From Christiangramia portivictoriae DSM 23547 (lineage in GTDB: Bacteria; Bacteroidota; Bacteroidia; Flavobacteriales; Flavobacteriaceae), in assembly GCF_000423045.1 (NCBI RefSeq), contig NZ_AUHF01000001.1, positions 620,001-684,000 of the forward strand: a DNA stretch of 64,000 bases. Direction: 5' to 3'. The first letter of the stretch is position 1. Every line of letters starts with the position of its first letter. The translations under genes were made by a program, and so were the position numbers. Below, one piece after another: positions 1 through 9,444 of the stretch. Below the pieces are notes generated by a model. It searched no databases and was not told where the DNA came from. It saw nothing but the letters and a program-made list of their open reading frames with translations.

Positions 1-1
1 A

Positions 2-559
2 GATAATCCTCAGGTTATCTTCCAGCCGGTAATGTGCCAGCATTGTAACCATGCTCCATGTGAAACAGTATGTCCTGTAGCGGCAACTTCTCATGGTAGA
101 CAGGGTCAGAATCAAATGATCTATAACAGATGTGTTGGTACTAGATACTGTGCAAACAACTGTCCTTATAAAGTACGTCGTTTCAACTGGTTCAACTACG
201 CTCAGAATGATGAGTTTGATTATCATATGAACAACGACCTAGGTAGAATGGTTCTTAATCCTGATGTTACTGTACGTTCCAGAGGGGTCATGGAGAAATG
301 TTCTATGTGTATTCAAAAAACTCAGAAAACCATTCTTGATGCGAAGAGAGAAGGTAGAACGATCGAAGATGGGGAATTCCAGACTGCTTGTTCTGCTGCA
401 TGTGATAAAGGTGCAATGGTCTTTGGGGATGTGAATAACAAAGACTCAAAAGTTCTTGAAAAGAAAAATGATGACAGGATGTATCATCTTCTTGAATATC
501 TGGGTACAAAACCAAACGTGATGTACCAGACGAAAGTTAGAAATACAACCGAAGCTTAA
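2..559 (+). CDS. actB: Alternative complex III iron-sulfur subunit ActB, C-terminal part (5' end outside the window)
   Basis: This is the C-terminal fragment of the large periplasmic iron-sulfur subunit of alternative complex III, the quinol:cytochrome c oxidoreductase that replaces complex bc1 in many Bacteroidota. The reading frame is open from the first bases, so the gene continues upstream of the window. Ferredoxin-type cysteine clusters are visible: CQHCNHAPCETVC, CVGTRYCANNCP, CSMCIQK and a final CSAACDKGA, as expected for the 4Fe-4S/3Fe-4S domain that follows the molybdopterin-like domain. The immediate downstream genes actC, actD, actE and actF confirm the operon. The assignment is firm. 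Only the missing N-terminus prevents a full description. Confidence 0.95.
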   Translation, partial: DNPQVIFQPVMCQHCNHAPCETVCPVAATSHGRQGQNQMIYNRCVGTRYCANNCPYKVRRFNWFNYAQNDEFDYHMNNDLGRMVLNPDVTVRSRGVMEKCSMCIQKTQKTILDAKREGRTIEDGEFQTACSAACDKGAMVFGDVNNKDSKVLEKKNDDRMYHLLEYLGTKPNVMYQTKVRNTTEA

Positions 560-592
560 AATAACGAATAACTAAGAATCAATTAGAAGGAT

Positions 593-2407
593 ATGTCTCA
601 TTACGAAGCACCTATACGAAAGCCTCTAGTTACCGGGAACAAAAGCTATCACGATGTGACGGTGGATGTTGCTGCTCCGGTGGAAGGACGGGCTAACAAA
701 TCCTGGTGGATAGTTTTCTCTATTGCCCTTGTTGCCTTTCTTTGGGGTGTAGGATGTATAGTTTACACAATTTCTACAGGTATTGGTACCTGGGGATTAA
801 ACAAAACCGTAGGTTGGGCCTGGGATATTACCAACTTCGTATGGTGGGTAGGTATTGGTCACGCCGGTACACTTATTTCTGCGGTACTCTTACTTTTCCG
901 TCAAAAGTGGAGAATGGCTATTAACAGGTCTGCAGAGGCAATGACTATTTTCTCTGTAATGCAGGCAGGTCTTTTCCCGCTAATTCACATGGGTCGTCCA
1001 TGGCTGGCATATTGGGTGCTTCCAATTCCAAACCAGTTTGGATCACTGTGGGTAAACTTTAACTCGCCCCTTCTCTGGGATGTATTTGCGATCTCTACTT
1101 ATCTTTCTGTTTCACTGGTATTCTGGTGGACTGGATTGCTACCTGATTTCGCGATGATTCGTGACAGAGCAATTACGCCCTTTACAAAAAGAGTTTACGG
1201 AATTCTATCTTTTGGATGGAGTGGACGTGCCAAGGACTGGCAACGTTTTGAGGAAGTATCTCTTGTTCTTGCAGGTCTTGCAACACCACTTGTACTTTCT
1301 GTACACACGATTGTATCTTTTGACTTTGCAACTTCAGTAATACCGGGATGGCATACGACTATTTTCCCTCCTTACTTCGTTGCGGGTGCGATCTTCTCTG
1401 GATTTGCCATGGTAAATACTCTGCTTATCATCATGAGAAAGGTTTCCAATCTTGAAGATTATATTACTATTCAGCATATCGAATTAATGAACATCGTGAT
1501 CATGATCACAGGTTCTATCGTTGGTACTGCTTATATTACTGAGCTGGTGATCGCATGGTACTCTGGTGTGGAGTACGAACAGTATGCATTCCTTAACAGG
1601 GCTACCGGACCTTACTGGTGGGCGTACTGGAGTATGATGACCTGTAACGTATTCTCTCCGCAGTTCATGTGGTTTAAGAAATTGCGTACCAGCATCATGT
1701 TCTCTTTCTTTATCTCGATCGTTGTAAACATTGGGATGTGGTTTGAACGTTTTGTAATTATTGTGACTTCGCTTCACCGTGATTACCTTCCATCTTCATG
1801 GACGATGTTCTCGCCTACTTTTGTAGATATTGGAATCTTTATAGGCACCATTGGATTCTTCTTTGTATTGTTCCTTTTATATGCCCGTTCGTTCCCAGTA
1901 ATCGCTCAGGCAGAGGTGAAGACAATTCTGAAGGCTTCCGGAGAGAAGTATAAAAAACTAAGAGCTCAGCATGGTGATGATGTATTGCATTACGACCCTC
2001 AGGCAGTAGGAAGAAATCCTATGCAGAACGAAGAGGATGGGATTCACCATAAAATTGAAGATACAGAACATCAGAAAACAGTAGAAGCAGATCATCCTCA
2101 TGAGGATACTGTGAATGCTGATGGTATGGTAATTTCAGAAGTGATGAAAGACCGTATTGATGAGATGTTAGGAAGAATTGGTACTTATGATCCTGCAACA
2201 CAGTCTGCAGATGATCTAACCAGACTTAAGAATGTTGGACCATTATTACAACAGCATTTCCACCAGGTTGGTATCTACCTTTTCGACCAGGTTAGTAAAT
2301 TGACAGAACAGGATTTTGTCCTGCTTGACGAAGTCATCGAGAACTTCCCTATCCAGGCGAACAGAGCTGGATGGACCGAGCAGGCAAACAAACTAAAAAA
2401 TAAATAA
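593..2407 (+). CDS. actC: Alternative complex III membrane subunit ActC (NrfD-like) with a helix-hairpin-helix-like C-terminal tail
   Basis: NrfD/PsrC-family integral membrane subunit that forms a quinol site of alternative complex III. The protein has 604 residues. Multiple hydrophobic helices span about residues 40-440, including the typical WWVGIGHAGTLISAVLLLFRQKWR and HMGRPW segments. Unlike shorter NrfD proteins it has a long soluble tail. Residues about 440-535 are charged and His/Glu-rich. Residues about 538-604 (DDLTRLKNVGPLLQQHF, then IYLFDQV and a tryptophan-containing end) look like the helix-hairpin-helix-type domain seen as a tail on other Bacteroidota proteins; this is from memory, not a search. 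The gene starts at ATG 34 bp after actB and is followed 5 bp later by actD. ActC identity is sure; the tail's function is unknown. Confidence 0.95.
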   Translation: MSHYEAPIRKPLVTGNKSYHDVTVDVAAPVEGRANKSWWIVFSIALVAFLWGVGCIVYTISTGIGTWGLNKTVGWAWDITNFVWWVGIGHAGTLISAVLLLFRQKWRMAINRSAEAMTIFSVMQAGLFPLIHMGRPWLAYWVLPIPNQFGSLWVNFNSPLLWDVFAISTYLSVSLVFWWTGLLPDFAMIRDRAITPFTKRVYGILSFGWSGRAKDWQRFEEVSLVLAGLATPLVLSVHTIVSFDFATSVIPGWHTTIFPPYFVAGAIFSGFAMVNTLLIIMRKVSNLEDYITIQHIELMNIVIMITGSIVGTAYITELVIAWYSGVEYEQYAFLNRATGPYWWAYWSMMTCNVFSPQFMWFKKLRTSIMFSFFISIVVNIGMWFERFVIIVTSLHRDYLPSSWTMFSPTFVDIGIFIGTIGFFFVLFLLYARSFPVIAQAEVKTILKASGEKYKKLRAQHGDDVLHYDPQAVGRNPMQNEEDGIHHKIEDTEHQKTVEADHPHEDTVNADGMVISEVMKDRIDEMLGRIGTYDPATQSADDLTRLKNVGPLLQQHFHQVGIYLFDQVSKLTEQDFVLLDEVIENFPIQANRAGWTEQANKLKNK

Positions 2408-2412
2408 TCAGG

Positions 2413-2940
2413 ATGGCATCTAAAGTTTTACACGCTATTTACCAAGATGACGACCTGCTTTTACAGGCTGTAAAGCAGATTCGTGAAGCACGCTATCATA
2501 TTGGAGAGATCTATTGCCCATTTCCGGTTCACGGACTGGACAAAGCAATGGGACTTGCTCCAACAAGACTTGCCATCACAGCATTTCTTTATGGGCTGGT
2601 AGGCCTTTCAGTAGCAGTTGCTATGATGAATTTTATCATGATCGAAGACTGGCCACAGGATATCGGAGGTAAGCCAAGTTTTAGCTTTCTTCAGAATATG
2701 CCAGCATTCGTTCCAATCATGTTTGAGCTTACCGTATTTTTTGCAGCTCACCTTATGGTGATCACTTTCTATATGAGAAGTAGATTGTGGCCATTTAAAA
2801 AAGCTGAAAACCCTGATGTAAGAACTACAGATGACCTGTTTCTTATGGAAGTAGACGCTGCGAACCATAACATAGATGATCTTACCAGGTTTCTTTACGA
2901 TACTGGTGCATCTGAAATTAGATTAATAGATAATAAATAG
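2413..2940 (+). CDS. actD: Alternative complex III membrane subunit ActD (DUF3341)
   Basis: Small ACIII subunit of the DUF3341 family, 175 residues. It starts with a soluble segment (HAIYQDDDLLLQAVKQIR, resembling a small alpha/beta fold) and carries two transmembrane helices, about residues 58-80 (AFLYGLVGLSVAVAMMNFIM) and 98-118 (FVPIMFELTVFFAAHLMVI). These are the standard features of ActD, which packs against ActC and ActF in the known structure of the Flavobacterium complex. It lies 5 bp after actC, and its stop codon nearly touches the actE start. No unusual features. Confidence 0.95.
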   Translation: MASKVLHAIYQDDDLLLQAVKQIREARYHIGEIYCPFPVHGLDKAMGLAPTRLAITAFLYGLVGLSVAVAMMNFIMIEDWPQDIGGKPSFSFLQNMPAFVPIMFELTVFFAAHLMVITFYMRSRLWPFKKAENPDVRTTDDLFLMEVDAANHNIDDLTRFLYDTGASEIRLIDNK

Positions 2941-2945
2941 TGATA

Positions 2946-3638
2946 ATGAGAAGTTTGTTCCATAAAACTATAGGATTTTGTCTGCTTGGCTTTGCAGTTG
3001 TTTCCTGCAATGACAAGGAGGATCCAAACTATCAGTACATGCCAGATATGTATGAGTCTGTAGGTTACGAAACTTACGGTGAATACGGGGTATTTGAGAA
3101 TGCTCAGGAGGCTAAATTACCGGTAGAAGGATCTATTCCAAGAGGGTGGATGCCTTATGATTACGAAAATTCTGCAGCCGGACTTGCCAATGCCAAAGCA
3201 AACCTGAACAATCCAATTCCTTATACTCAGGATAACCTTGCCGAAGGTAAAAGTCTGTACACTATTTATTGTGCGGTTTGTCACGGCGATAAAGGAGATG
3301 GAAAAGGTATTCTTGTTGAAAGAGAGAAGATCCTTGGTGTACCATCTTATGATGATGCTGGTAGAGCAATTACTGAAGGTAGTGTCTATCACGTAATGTA
3401 CTACGGGATTAATAACATGGGTTCATATGCTTCGCAGACTTCCATTGAAGAACGCTGGCAGATCGATCACTATGTGATGAGCTTAAAAGATAAGTTGGAA
3501 GGTAAACCTGAAAGAGAATTTGAAGAAGAGCAAACCAGCCTTCTTCCTTCCAGAGCAGATGCCAACATCTATGAGGATGCTGGTGATACCGCTGCTGAAG
3601 GTGATACTGAAAACAACCAAACCGAAACTCAAGAATAA
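2946..3638 (+). CDS. actE: Alternative complex III mono-heme cytochrome c lipoprotein ActE
   Basis: Mono-heme cytochrome c subunit of ACIII, which carries electrons from the iron-sulfur subunit to the downstream oxidase on the periplasmic side. I choose ATG 2946 (230 residues). A GTG six bases earlier, overlapping the actD stop, would only add two residues. The N-terminus is a lipoprotein signal with the probable lipidated cysteine at residue 21 (GFAVVSC). The heme attachment site CAVCH has cysteines at residues 109 and 112 and histidine at 113. A downstream YYGINNMGSYA segment offers the likely axial methionine. The C-terminal 45 residues are acidic and low in complexity. Context and motifs agree fully. 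Confidence 0.94.
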   Translation: MRSLFHKTIGFCLLGFAVVSCNDKEDPNYQYMPDMYESVGYETYGEYGVFENAQEAKLPVEGSIPRGWMPYDYENSAAGLANAKANLNNPIPYTQDNLAEGKSLYTIYCAVCHGDKGDGKGILVEREKILGVPSYDDAGRAITEGSVYHVMYYGINNMGSYASQTSIEERWQIDHYVMSLKDKLEGKPEREFEEEQTSLLPSRADANIYEDAGDTAAEGDTENNQTETQE

Positions 3639-3656
3639 AGATTTAGATCTATCAAT

Positions 3657-5063
3657 ATGTATACGCTATCCAGTAAAATAAAATTAGCAGCAATCATTTG
3701 TATGGTTGTGGGAGCAATAGGTCTCGTTTACGGGTTTATCGCTGCTCCTGACACAGTCGAGGACGTGGAGGCAATGATGGCTTCTGAACATCACGGCGAA
3801 GAGCATGCTACTGAGGAAACTCATGAAGTGAATGTAGAGCAGATTCCCGGAGGTAACACTGAAGTTGATAACATAGAACATACAGAAGACAATGAGGCAC
3901 ATGCGACAGCTGCAGATCATGCTGAAGCTGGCCATGGTGAAGAAGCATCTCATGATGCTGAGCATATGGAGCATATCCTACACCAGTTACAGAACAAGCC
4001 ATGGGCTGCACTTTATGTAGCTGCTTTCTTTTTCTTTATGATCTCTCTTGGGGTACTTGCATTTTACGCGATCCAATATGCTGCTCAGGCAGGTTGGTCG
4101 CCGGTACTATTTAGAGTGATGGAAGCGATCACTGCTTATGTACTTCCCGGAGGTCTTATCGTTTTCGTAATACTTGTTCTTTCAGGTTTACATTTAAACC
4201 ACCTGTTTGTATGGATGGATCCTGAAGTGGTTGCACATGATGAGATTATTCAGAATAAAACTGCATATTTAAACGTACCGTTCTTCCTGATTAGAGCGGC
4301 GATATATCTGGGTGGATGGGCTTTCTTCAGACATTTGATCGTGAAGAATTCCAGAAAGATGGATGACGCAACAGATCTTTCCATCTTTACAAAGACCTTT
4401 AAATTATCTGCAGGCTTCCTGGTATTCTTTATCGTGACCGAGTCTATGATGTCATGGGACTGGATCATGAGTTTGGATCCGCACTGGTTTAGTACATTAT
4501 TTGGATGGTTCGTATTTGCAAGTATGTTCGTATCTGGGATTACTACCATTGCTATTATCTCGATCTACCTAAAGTCAAGAGGTTATCTGGAATTTGTTAA
4601 TAACAGTCATATTCATGACTTGGCGAAATTCATGTTCGGGATCAGTATTTTCTGGACTTACCTTTGGTTCTCTCAGTTTATGCTAATCTGGTACTCAAAC
4701 ATTCCTGAAGAGGTAGTGTACTTTATCCAGAGAATGAATGATTACCCGTTACTTTTCTGGGGAATGATCATTACGAACTTCCTGTTCCCGGTATTGTTAT
4801 TGATGAACAGCGACTACAAGCGAGTAAACTGGTTCGTAGTAATGACTGGAATCGTAATCCTTTGTGGTCATTATATCAATGTATACGTACTTGTAATGCC
4901 TGCAACGGTTGGAGAGTCCTGGTTTATTGGTGTTCCTGAAATAAGTGCAGTGCTATTGTTTGGAGGTCTATTCTCTTTCATAGTGTTCAATGCGCTGACG
5001 AAGGCTCCACTACTGGTAAAAGGTAACCCATACTTGAAGGAAAGTAAACATTACCACTATTAA
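3657..5063 (+). CDS. actF: Alternative complex III membrane subunit ActF
   Basis: Second NrfD-like integral membrane subunit of ACIII, 468 residues. After a first hydrophobic helix (about residues 8-28) there is a loop of about 85 residues very rich in His and Glu (for example SEHHGEEHATEETHE and HAEAGHGEEASHDAEHMEH). It is followed by about nine more transmembrane helices to the C-terminus. The family normally has about ten helices and about 400-450 residues, so length and topology fit. The His/Glu-rich loop could bind metal, but this is inference from composition only. It is in operon 18 bp after actE and 33 bp before coxB. Confidence 0.92.
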   Translation: MYTLSSKIKLAAIICMVVGAIGLVYGFIAAPDTVEDVEAMMASEHHGEEHATEETHEVNVEQIPGGNTEVDNIEHTEDNEAHATAADHAEAGHGEEASHDAEHMEHILHQLQNKPWAALYVAAFFFFMISLGVLAFYAIQYAAQAGWSPVLFRVMEAITAYVLPGGLIVFVILVLSGLHLNHLFVWMDPEVVAHDEIIQNKTAYLNVPFFLIRAAIYLGGWAFFRHLIVKNSRKMDDATDLSIFTKTFKLSAGFLVFFIVTESMMSWDWIMSLDPHWFSTLFGWFVFASMFVSGITTIAIISIYLKSRGYLEFVNNSHIHDLAKFMFGISIFWTYLWFSQFMLIWYSNIPEEVVYFIQRMNDYPLLFWGMIITNFLFPVLLLMNSDYKRVNWFVVMTGIVILCGHYINVYVLVMPATVGESWFIGVPEISAVLLFGGLFSFIVFNALTKAPLLVKGNPYLKESKHYHY

Positions 5064-5096
5064 TAAAGATTGATTGTTTAAAGAAGAACTTATAAA

Positions 5097-6290
5097 ATGA
5101 CCGTATTTTTAGTAATCATAGTACTCGCACTTCTGGCCGTAACAGGTTGGCAGATCTCTAAGATCTTTCAGTTATCCAAGGGATCAGATGAGGATACTTC
5201 ACAGGTTGCAAACGATAAGGATAACCGTACCCACGGGATCCTGATGCTAGCATTTGTAATTTTCCTTTATGTTATTACCATATTCTGTTTCTGGGAATAC
5301 AGTAAATTCTACCTTCCGGAAGCAGCTTCTGAACATGGTTCAGAATATGACACTTTAATGTTTGTGTCTATTGGACTTATCATGTTCGTACAAATCATTA
5401 CTCAGGGTCTGTTGCACTACTTTGCCTTTAAATACAAAGGGAAGAAGACTCAGAAAGCATTGTTCTATGCAGATAATGACAAGCTGGAATTTATCTGGAC
5501 GATCATTCCTGTAATCACTCTTGCTGGTCTTATCATCTACGGATTGTTTACCTGGAGTGATATCATGAATATCAACGAAGACGAAGATCCATTGGTGATC
5601 GAAGTTTACGCTTACCAGTTTGACTGGAGAGCAAGATATTCCGGAGAAGATAATACTTTAGGAAAAGCCAATGTTCGTTTTATCGAAGGTGTGAACCAGT
5701 TAGGGGTGGATGAATCTGATTCTTACGGGAAAGATGACGTTATCACTACTGAATTACATTTACCGGTAAACAGACCAGTACTTTTCAAGTTCAGATCTCA
5801 GGATGTATTGCATTCAGCTTATTTTCCATTCTTCCGTGCCCAAATGAACGTGGTACCTGGAATGATCACTCAGTTTGGTTTTACTCCAACGATCACTTCC
5901 GAAGAAATGCGTGAAAGTGAGTACATGAGAGATAAAGTTCGTAGCGTAAATGAAGTAAGAAATGAACGTAACGAAGCATTAAGAGCACAGGGAGAACCTA
6001 CACTTGATGAGTATGAGTTTGAATACTTCCTTCTTTGTAACAAGATCTGTGGACAGGCACATTATAATATGCAAATGAAGATTGTAGTTGAGTCTGAAGA
6101 AGATTTTAATGCATGGATGGCAGAGCAGCCAACTTTTGGAAGTACTATGGAAGAAAGTAGTCAGGATGTAGATAGACCAGAAGACACTGCTGGAGATGGC
6201 ACGCCAGAGTCAATGCAGGAAGATTCTGAAGGGGAGATGGAGACAGAAAATGCACCGGAAGGTGAGAATGCAGTAGCTTCAGTAGAATAG
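5097..6290 (+). CDS. coxB: Cytochrome c oxidase subunit II
   Basis: CuA-carrying subunit of the terminal oxidase, accepting electrons on the periplasmic side. The protein has 397 residues. The CuA ligand motif CNKICGQAHYNM is complete (Cys314, Cys318, His322, Met325), and the partner histidine lies in DVLHSAYFPFF. The N-terminus has four hydrophobic segments (about residues 1-20, 48-75, 88-112, 127-152), two more than the classic two-helix subunit II; such longer N-termini occur in Bacteroidota. The C-terminal 50 residues are acidic and low in complexity. No heme-binding CxxCH is present, so this is an aa3- rather than a caa3-type subunit. It sits between actF and coxA, consistent with an ACIII-oxidase supercomplex. 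Confidence 0.95.
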   Translation: MTVFLVIIVLALLAVTGWQISKIFQLSKGSDEDTSQVANDKDNRTHGILMLAFVIFLYVITIFCFWEYSKFYLPEAASEHGSEYDTLMFVSIGLIMFVQIITQGLLHYFAFKYKGKKTQKALFYADNDKLEFIWTIIPVITLAGLIIYGLFTWSDIMNINEDEDPLVIEVYAYQFDWRARYSGEDNTLGKANVRFIEGVNQLGVDESDSYGKDDVITTELHLPVNRPVLFKFRSQDVLHSAYFPFFRAQMNVVPGMITQFGFTPTITSEEMRESEYMRDKVRSVNEVRNERNEALRAQGEPTLDEYEFEYFLLCNKICGQAHYNMQMKIVVESEEDFNAWMAEQPTFGSTMEESSQDVDRPEDTAGDGTPESMQEDSEGEMETENAPEGENAVASVE

Positions 6291-6328
6291 ATAACGAACG
6301 TACAATTTTAAGATAAAGAATTAGAGAT

Positions 6329-8152
6329 ATGTCAGCAATTGCAACAGCACCGGCACACGATCACCACGATGATCACGGACATCATCATAAGGAAACTTTT
6401 ATAACAAAGTATATTTTCAGTACCGATCATAAGATGATTGCGAAGCAATATCTTATTACAGGTCTTCTAATGGGAATCGTAGGGATTGGAATGTCTATCC
6501 TTTTCCGTATTCAGCTAGCATGGCCACAAGAATCATTCTGGGTATTTGAGGCATTATTAGGAGAACGCTGGGCACCGGAAGGTGTTATGTCACCAAGTAT
6601 TTACCTGGCTCTTGTTACCATTCACGGTACGATCATGGTATTCTTCGTATTAACTGCCGGACTTTCCGGTACGTTTTCGAACTTATTAATTCCGTTGCAA
6701 ATTGGTGCCCGGGATATGGCCTCTGGATTCCTGAACATGGTTTCTTACTGGTTGTTCTTCCTTTCTTCAGTGATCATGCTATGTTCATTGTTCGTGGAGT
6801 CAGGACCAGCGATGGCAGGTTGGACAATTTATCCTCCTTTATCTGCACTCCCGGAAGCAATTAGTGGTTCTGGAACAGGGATGACATTATGGTTGGTATC
6901 CATGGCGATCTTTATAGCTTCTTCTTTACTAGGATCCCTGAACTATATTGTTACAGTATTAAACCTTAGAACTGCAGGGATGTCTATGACCAGGCTTCCT
7001 CTTACGATCTGGGCGTTCTTTGTAACTGCTATTATTGGAGTGGTATCGTTCCCGGTATTACTTTCAGCAGCATTGTTATTGATCATGGATAGAAGTTTTG
7101 GTACGTCCTTCTTCTTAAGTGACATTTTTATCAAAGGAGAGGTATTAAGTCACCAGGGAGGTTCTCCGGTACTTTTCGAACACCTGTTCTGGTTCCTGGG
7201 TCACCCTGAAGTTTATATCGTATTACTTCCGGCACTTGGGATCACATCAGAAATTATCGCTACAAACTCACGTAAGCCAATCTTTGGATATCGTGCAATG
7301 GTAGCTTCGATTCTGGCTATCGCATTCTTATCTACGATTGTTTGGGGTCACCATATGTTCGTATCTGGTATGAACCCGTTCCTTGGATCGGTATTTACAT
7401 TTACCACATTACTAATTGCGATACCTTCAGCAGTAAAAGCTTTTAACTATATCACGACCCTCTGGAAAGGTAATTTACAAATGAACCCGGGAATGTTATT
7501 CTCGATAGGTCTTGTATCTACATTCATTACAGGTGGTTTAACAGGTATTATCCTTGGGGATTCTACACTGGATATTAACGTGCATGATACGTACTTCGTG
7601 GTTGCTCACTTCCACCTGGTGATGGGTATCTCTGCACTGTATGGACTATTCGCCGGGGTTTACCACTGGTTCCCAAAGATGTTTGGTAGAATGATGAACA
7701 AGAATCTTGGTTATATCCACTTCTGGGTCACTGCGGTAGGTGCTTACGGAGTCTTTTTCCCAATGCACTTTATCGGGATCGCGGGTCTTCCAAGACGTTA
7801 CTATACTAATACTGAATTTCCATACTTCGATGACTATGCAGATGTGAACGTTATTATTACGGTAGCTGCCATTGTCACTGCGTTAGTTCAGTTGGTGTTT
7901 ATCTATAACTTCTTCTCTTCTATGTTCTACGGAAAGAAAGCTGTAATGAACCCTTGGAAATCGAATACACTGGAATGGACAACTCCTGTAAAACACGTAC
8001 ACGGAAACTGGCCTGGTGCGATTCCATCGGTATACAGATGGCCTTATGATTATTCTAAAACTGGAGAAGATGGTGAGTATGTAATTGCCGGACAGGATTT
8101 TGTGCCGCAAACCATGCCACTTCAGGAAGGTGAGGAAGAATTGAATCACTAA
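6329..8152 (+). CDS. coxA: Cytochrome c oxidase subunit I
   Basis: Catalytic heme-copper subunit, 607 residues, about twelve transmembrane helices. Key residues are present. The heme a ligand is in TIHGTIMVFF. CuB and the cross-linked tyrosine are in FLGHPEVYIV, where the glutamate marks an A1-type proton channel. The CuB histidine pair is in WGHHMFVSGM, and the heme a3/heme a histidines are in HDTYFVVAHFHLVMG. The N-terminus is His/Asp-rich (HDHHDDHGHHH) before the first helix. It is the last gene of the ACIII-oxidase operon and is followed by a clear terminator. Subunits III and IV lie separately, about 23 kb downstream. Confidence 0.97.
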   Translation: MSAIATAPAHDHHDDHGHHHKETFITKYIFSTDHKMIAKQYLITGLLMGIVGIGMSILFRIQLAWPQESFWVFEALLGERWAPEGVMSPSIYLALVTIHGTIMVFFVLTAGLSGTFSNLLIPLQIGARDMASGFLNMVSYWLFFLSSVIMLCSLFVESGPAMAGWTIYPPLSALPEAISGSGTGMTLWLVSMAIFIASSLLGSLNYIVTVLNLRTAGMSMTRLPLTIWAFFVTAIIGVVSFPVLLSAALLLIMDRSFGTSFFLSDIFIKGEVLSHQGGSPVLFEHLFWFLGHPEVYIVLLPALGITSEIIATNSRKPIFGYRAMVASILAIAFLSTIVWGHHMFVSGMNPFLGSVFTFTTLLIAIPSAVKAFNYITTLWKGNLQMNPGMLFSIGLVSTFITGGLTGIILGDSTLDINVHDTYFVVAHFHLVMGISALYGLFAGVYHWFPKMFGRMMNKNLGYIHFWVTAVGAYGVFFPMHFIGIAGLPRRYYTNTEFPYFDDYADVNVIITVAAIVTALVQLVFIYNFFSSMFYGKKAVMNPWKSNTLEWTTPVKHVHGNWPGAIPSVYRWPYDYSKTGEDGEYVIAGQDFVPQTMPLQEGEEELNH

Positions 8153-8176
8153 ATCATTTCAAGATTTATATACAAG

Positions 8177-8207
8177 AAGCCTTTTCCAATTTGGAAAAGG
8201 CTTTTTT
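8177..8207 (+). terminator. Rho-independent terminator after coxA
   Basis: An 11-bp perfect stem (AAGCCTTTTCC paired with GGAAAAGGCTT) with a 5-base loop is followed by a T run. It closes the ACIII-cytochrome oxidase operon 25 bp after the coxA stop. Confidence 0.9.
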
Positions 8208-8262
8208 AGTTTAGTGGTTTTACTAGTTTAGAATTTGTTATCTTTTTGGGAAATCAAGAATC

Positions 8263-9444
8263 ATGAAGTTAGTCGTCTATTTTCTTATCCTGATCTTCAG
8301 TTTAAGTAGTTTTTCCCAAAGCAATTGCGATTGCGCAAAGAACATCAGGGTGCTGGATCAAACACTACAGGATTTGCCGGTCTATCGGAACACAGAAGAC
8401 CTCACGGCTTACAACGAGGCCTTGAGCCTGGCCGAAAGTTATGATTATACCGGAACCAACATGGCATATCAATGTTTTCAGCAGATGAGCAATATTCTTG
8501 TGACGCTGAATGATCGGCACAATATGATCTATTCTGAACTTGGATTCGATGTCGAAGGAACTGATACTTTGTATCACCGGTTTCCAAGGTATCAAGGTGA
8601 CCTGGATAGCTTAAGAGCAAAGCTTAAAAACATGCCACTCGAGGATGTGCAGGGCATCTATTCCAGAAATGGTTTTAGCATAGGCCTGATTGCTTCGGAA
8701 GATCATTTAACAGTGGTAAATCTTAGCGGAGGAAAAGAGGTATGGCAGGAAGGGGAAATCATAGGTCGATTCCTGAAATATGATAATGCACGTTACCTGG
8801 CAGCAATCGGGAAGTTTCATGATAAGACACTTGTTAATCTGCCAGTTGAAGTAAAAAATGGGCACATCCCGAAATTACAACTTTCTAAATCAACTGCCGG
8901 GAAAGATCATTCCAGGGTTAAAGCCAGCGAGACTTATTTGCACTCCAGAAATGACGATGTTACCTATCTAAGAATTGGAAGTTTTTCCGGATACAATCCC
9001 GTTTTAAAAAATGCAGAAAACTTCTATCAAAGCCTGGAAGAAAAAGCTGTTACCAAAAACCTGATTTTGGATCTGCGGGACAATGGTGGCGGTGGGAACA
9101 GAAATTCAGATATTCTTTATAAATATCTACGGAAAAACTACAGGAATGCGAATTTATACGTTTTAATAAATGGTACTACCGTAAGCAATGCAGAGCAGTT
9201 TGCACTAAGACTCCAGAAGTTTCAGAACTTAAAGTTGCTGGGTAGTACAACCAGCGGTACTATCGCTTATGAGCTTGGTAATTCTTACGATTTTCCCTGC
9301 CATAACTTCAAAGGATTCTTTACTTTTAAAGACCACAAAAAATATCTGGAATATGAAACTTCAGGAGTGCACCCAGACATCAAACTGGATAATTCCGAGG
9401 ATTGGATAAAGCAGACTGAAGAATATATTGCGAAAAGCAACTAA
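8263..9444 (+). CDS. Secreted S41-family peptidase-like protein
   Basis: 393-residue exported protein with a signal peptide ending near residue 19 (SLSSFSQ). The C-terminal half resembles the tail-specific protease (S41) fold: NLILDLRDNGGGGNRNSDILY at about 265-285, then NGTTVSNAEQFALRLQ at about 304-320, where the serine is the expected nucleophile, then LLGSTTSGT. The usual general-base lysine of CtpA-type enzymes is not in the expected place, so it is more like the tricorn/S41B branch or may be inactive. The N-terminal 200 residues match no domain I recognise, and there is no obvious PDZ. It directly precedes ruvB with no gap, perhaps co-transcribed. Substrate unknown. Confidence 0.8.
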   Translation: MKLVVYFLILIFSLSSFSQSNCDCAKNIRVLDQTLQDLPVYRNTEDLTAYNEALSLAESYDYTGTNMAYQCFQQMSNILVTLNDRHNMIYSELGFDVEGTDTLYHRFPRYQGDLDSLRAKLKNMPLEDVQGIYSRNGFSIGLIASEDHLTVVNLSGGKEVWQEGEIIGRFLKYDNARYLAAIGKFHDKTLVNLPVEVKNGHIPKLQLSKSTAGKDHSRVKASETYLHSRNDDVTYLRIGSFSGYNPVLKNAENFYQSLEEKAVTKNLILDLRDNGGGGNRNSDILYKYLRKNYRNANLYVLINGTTVSNAEQFALRLQKFQNLKLLGSTTSGTIAYELGNSYDFPCHNFKGFFTFKDHKKYLEYETSGVHPDIKLDNSEDWIKQTEEYIAKSN

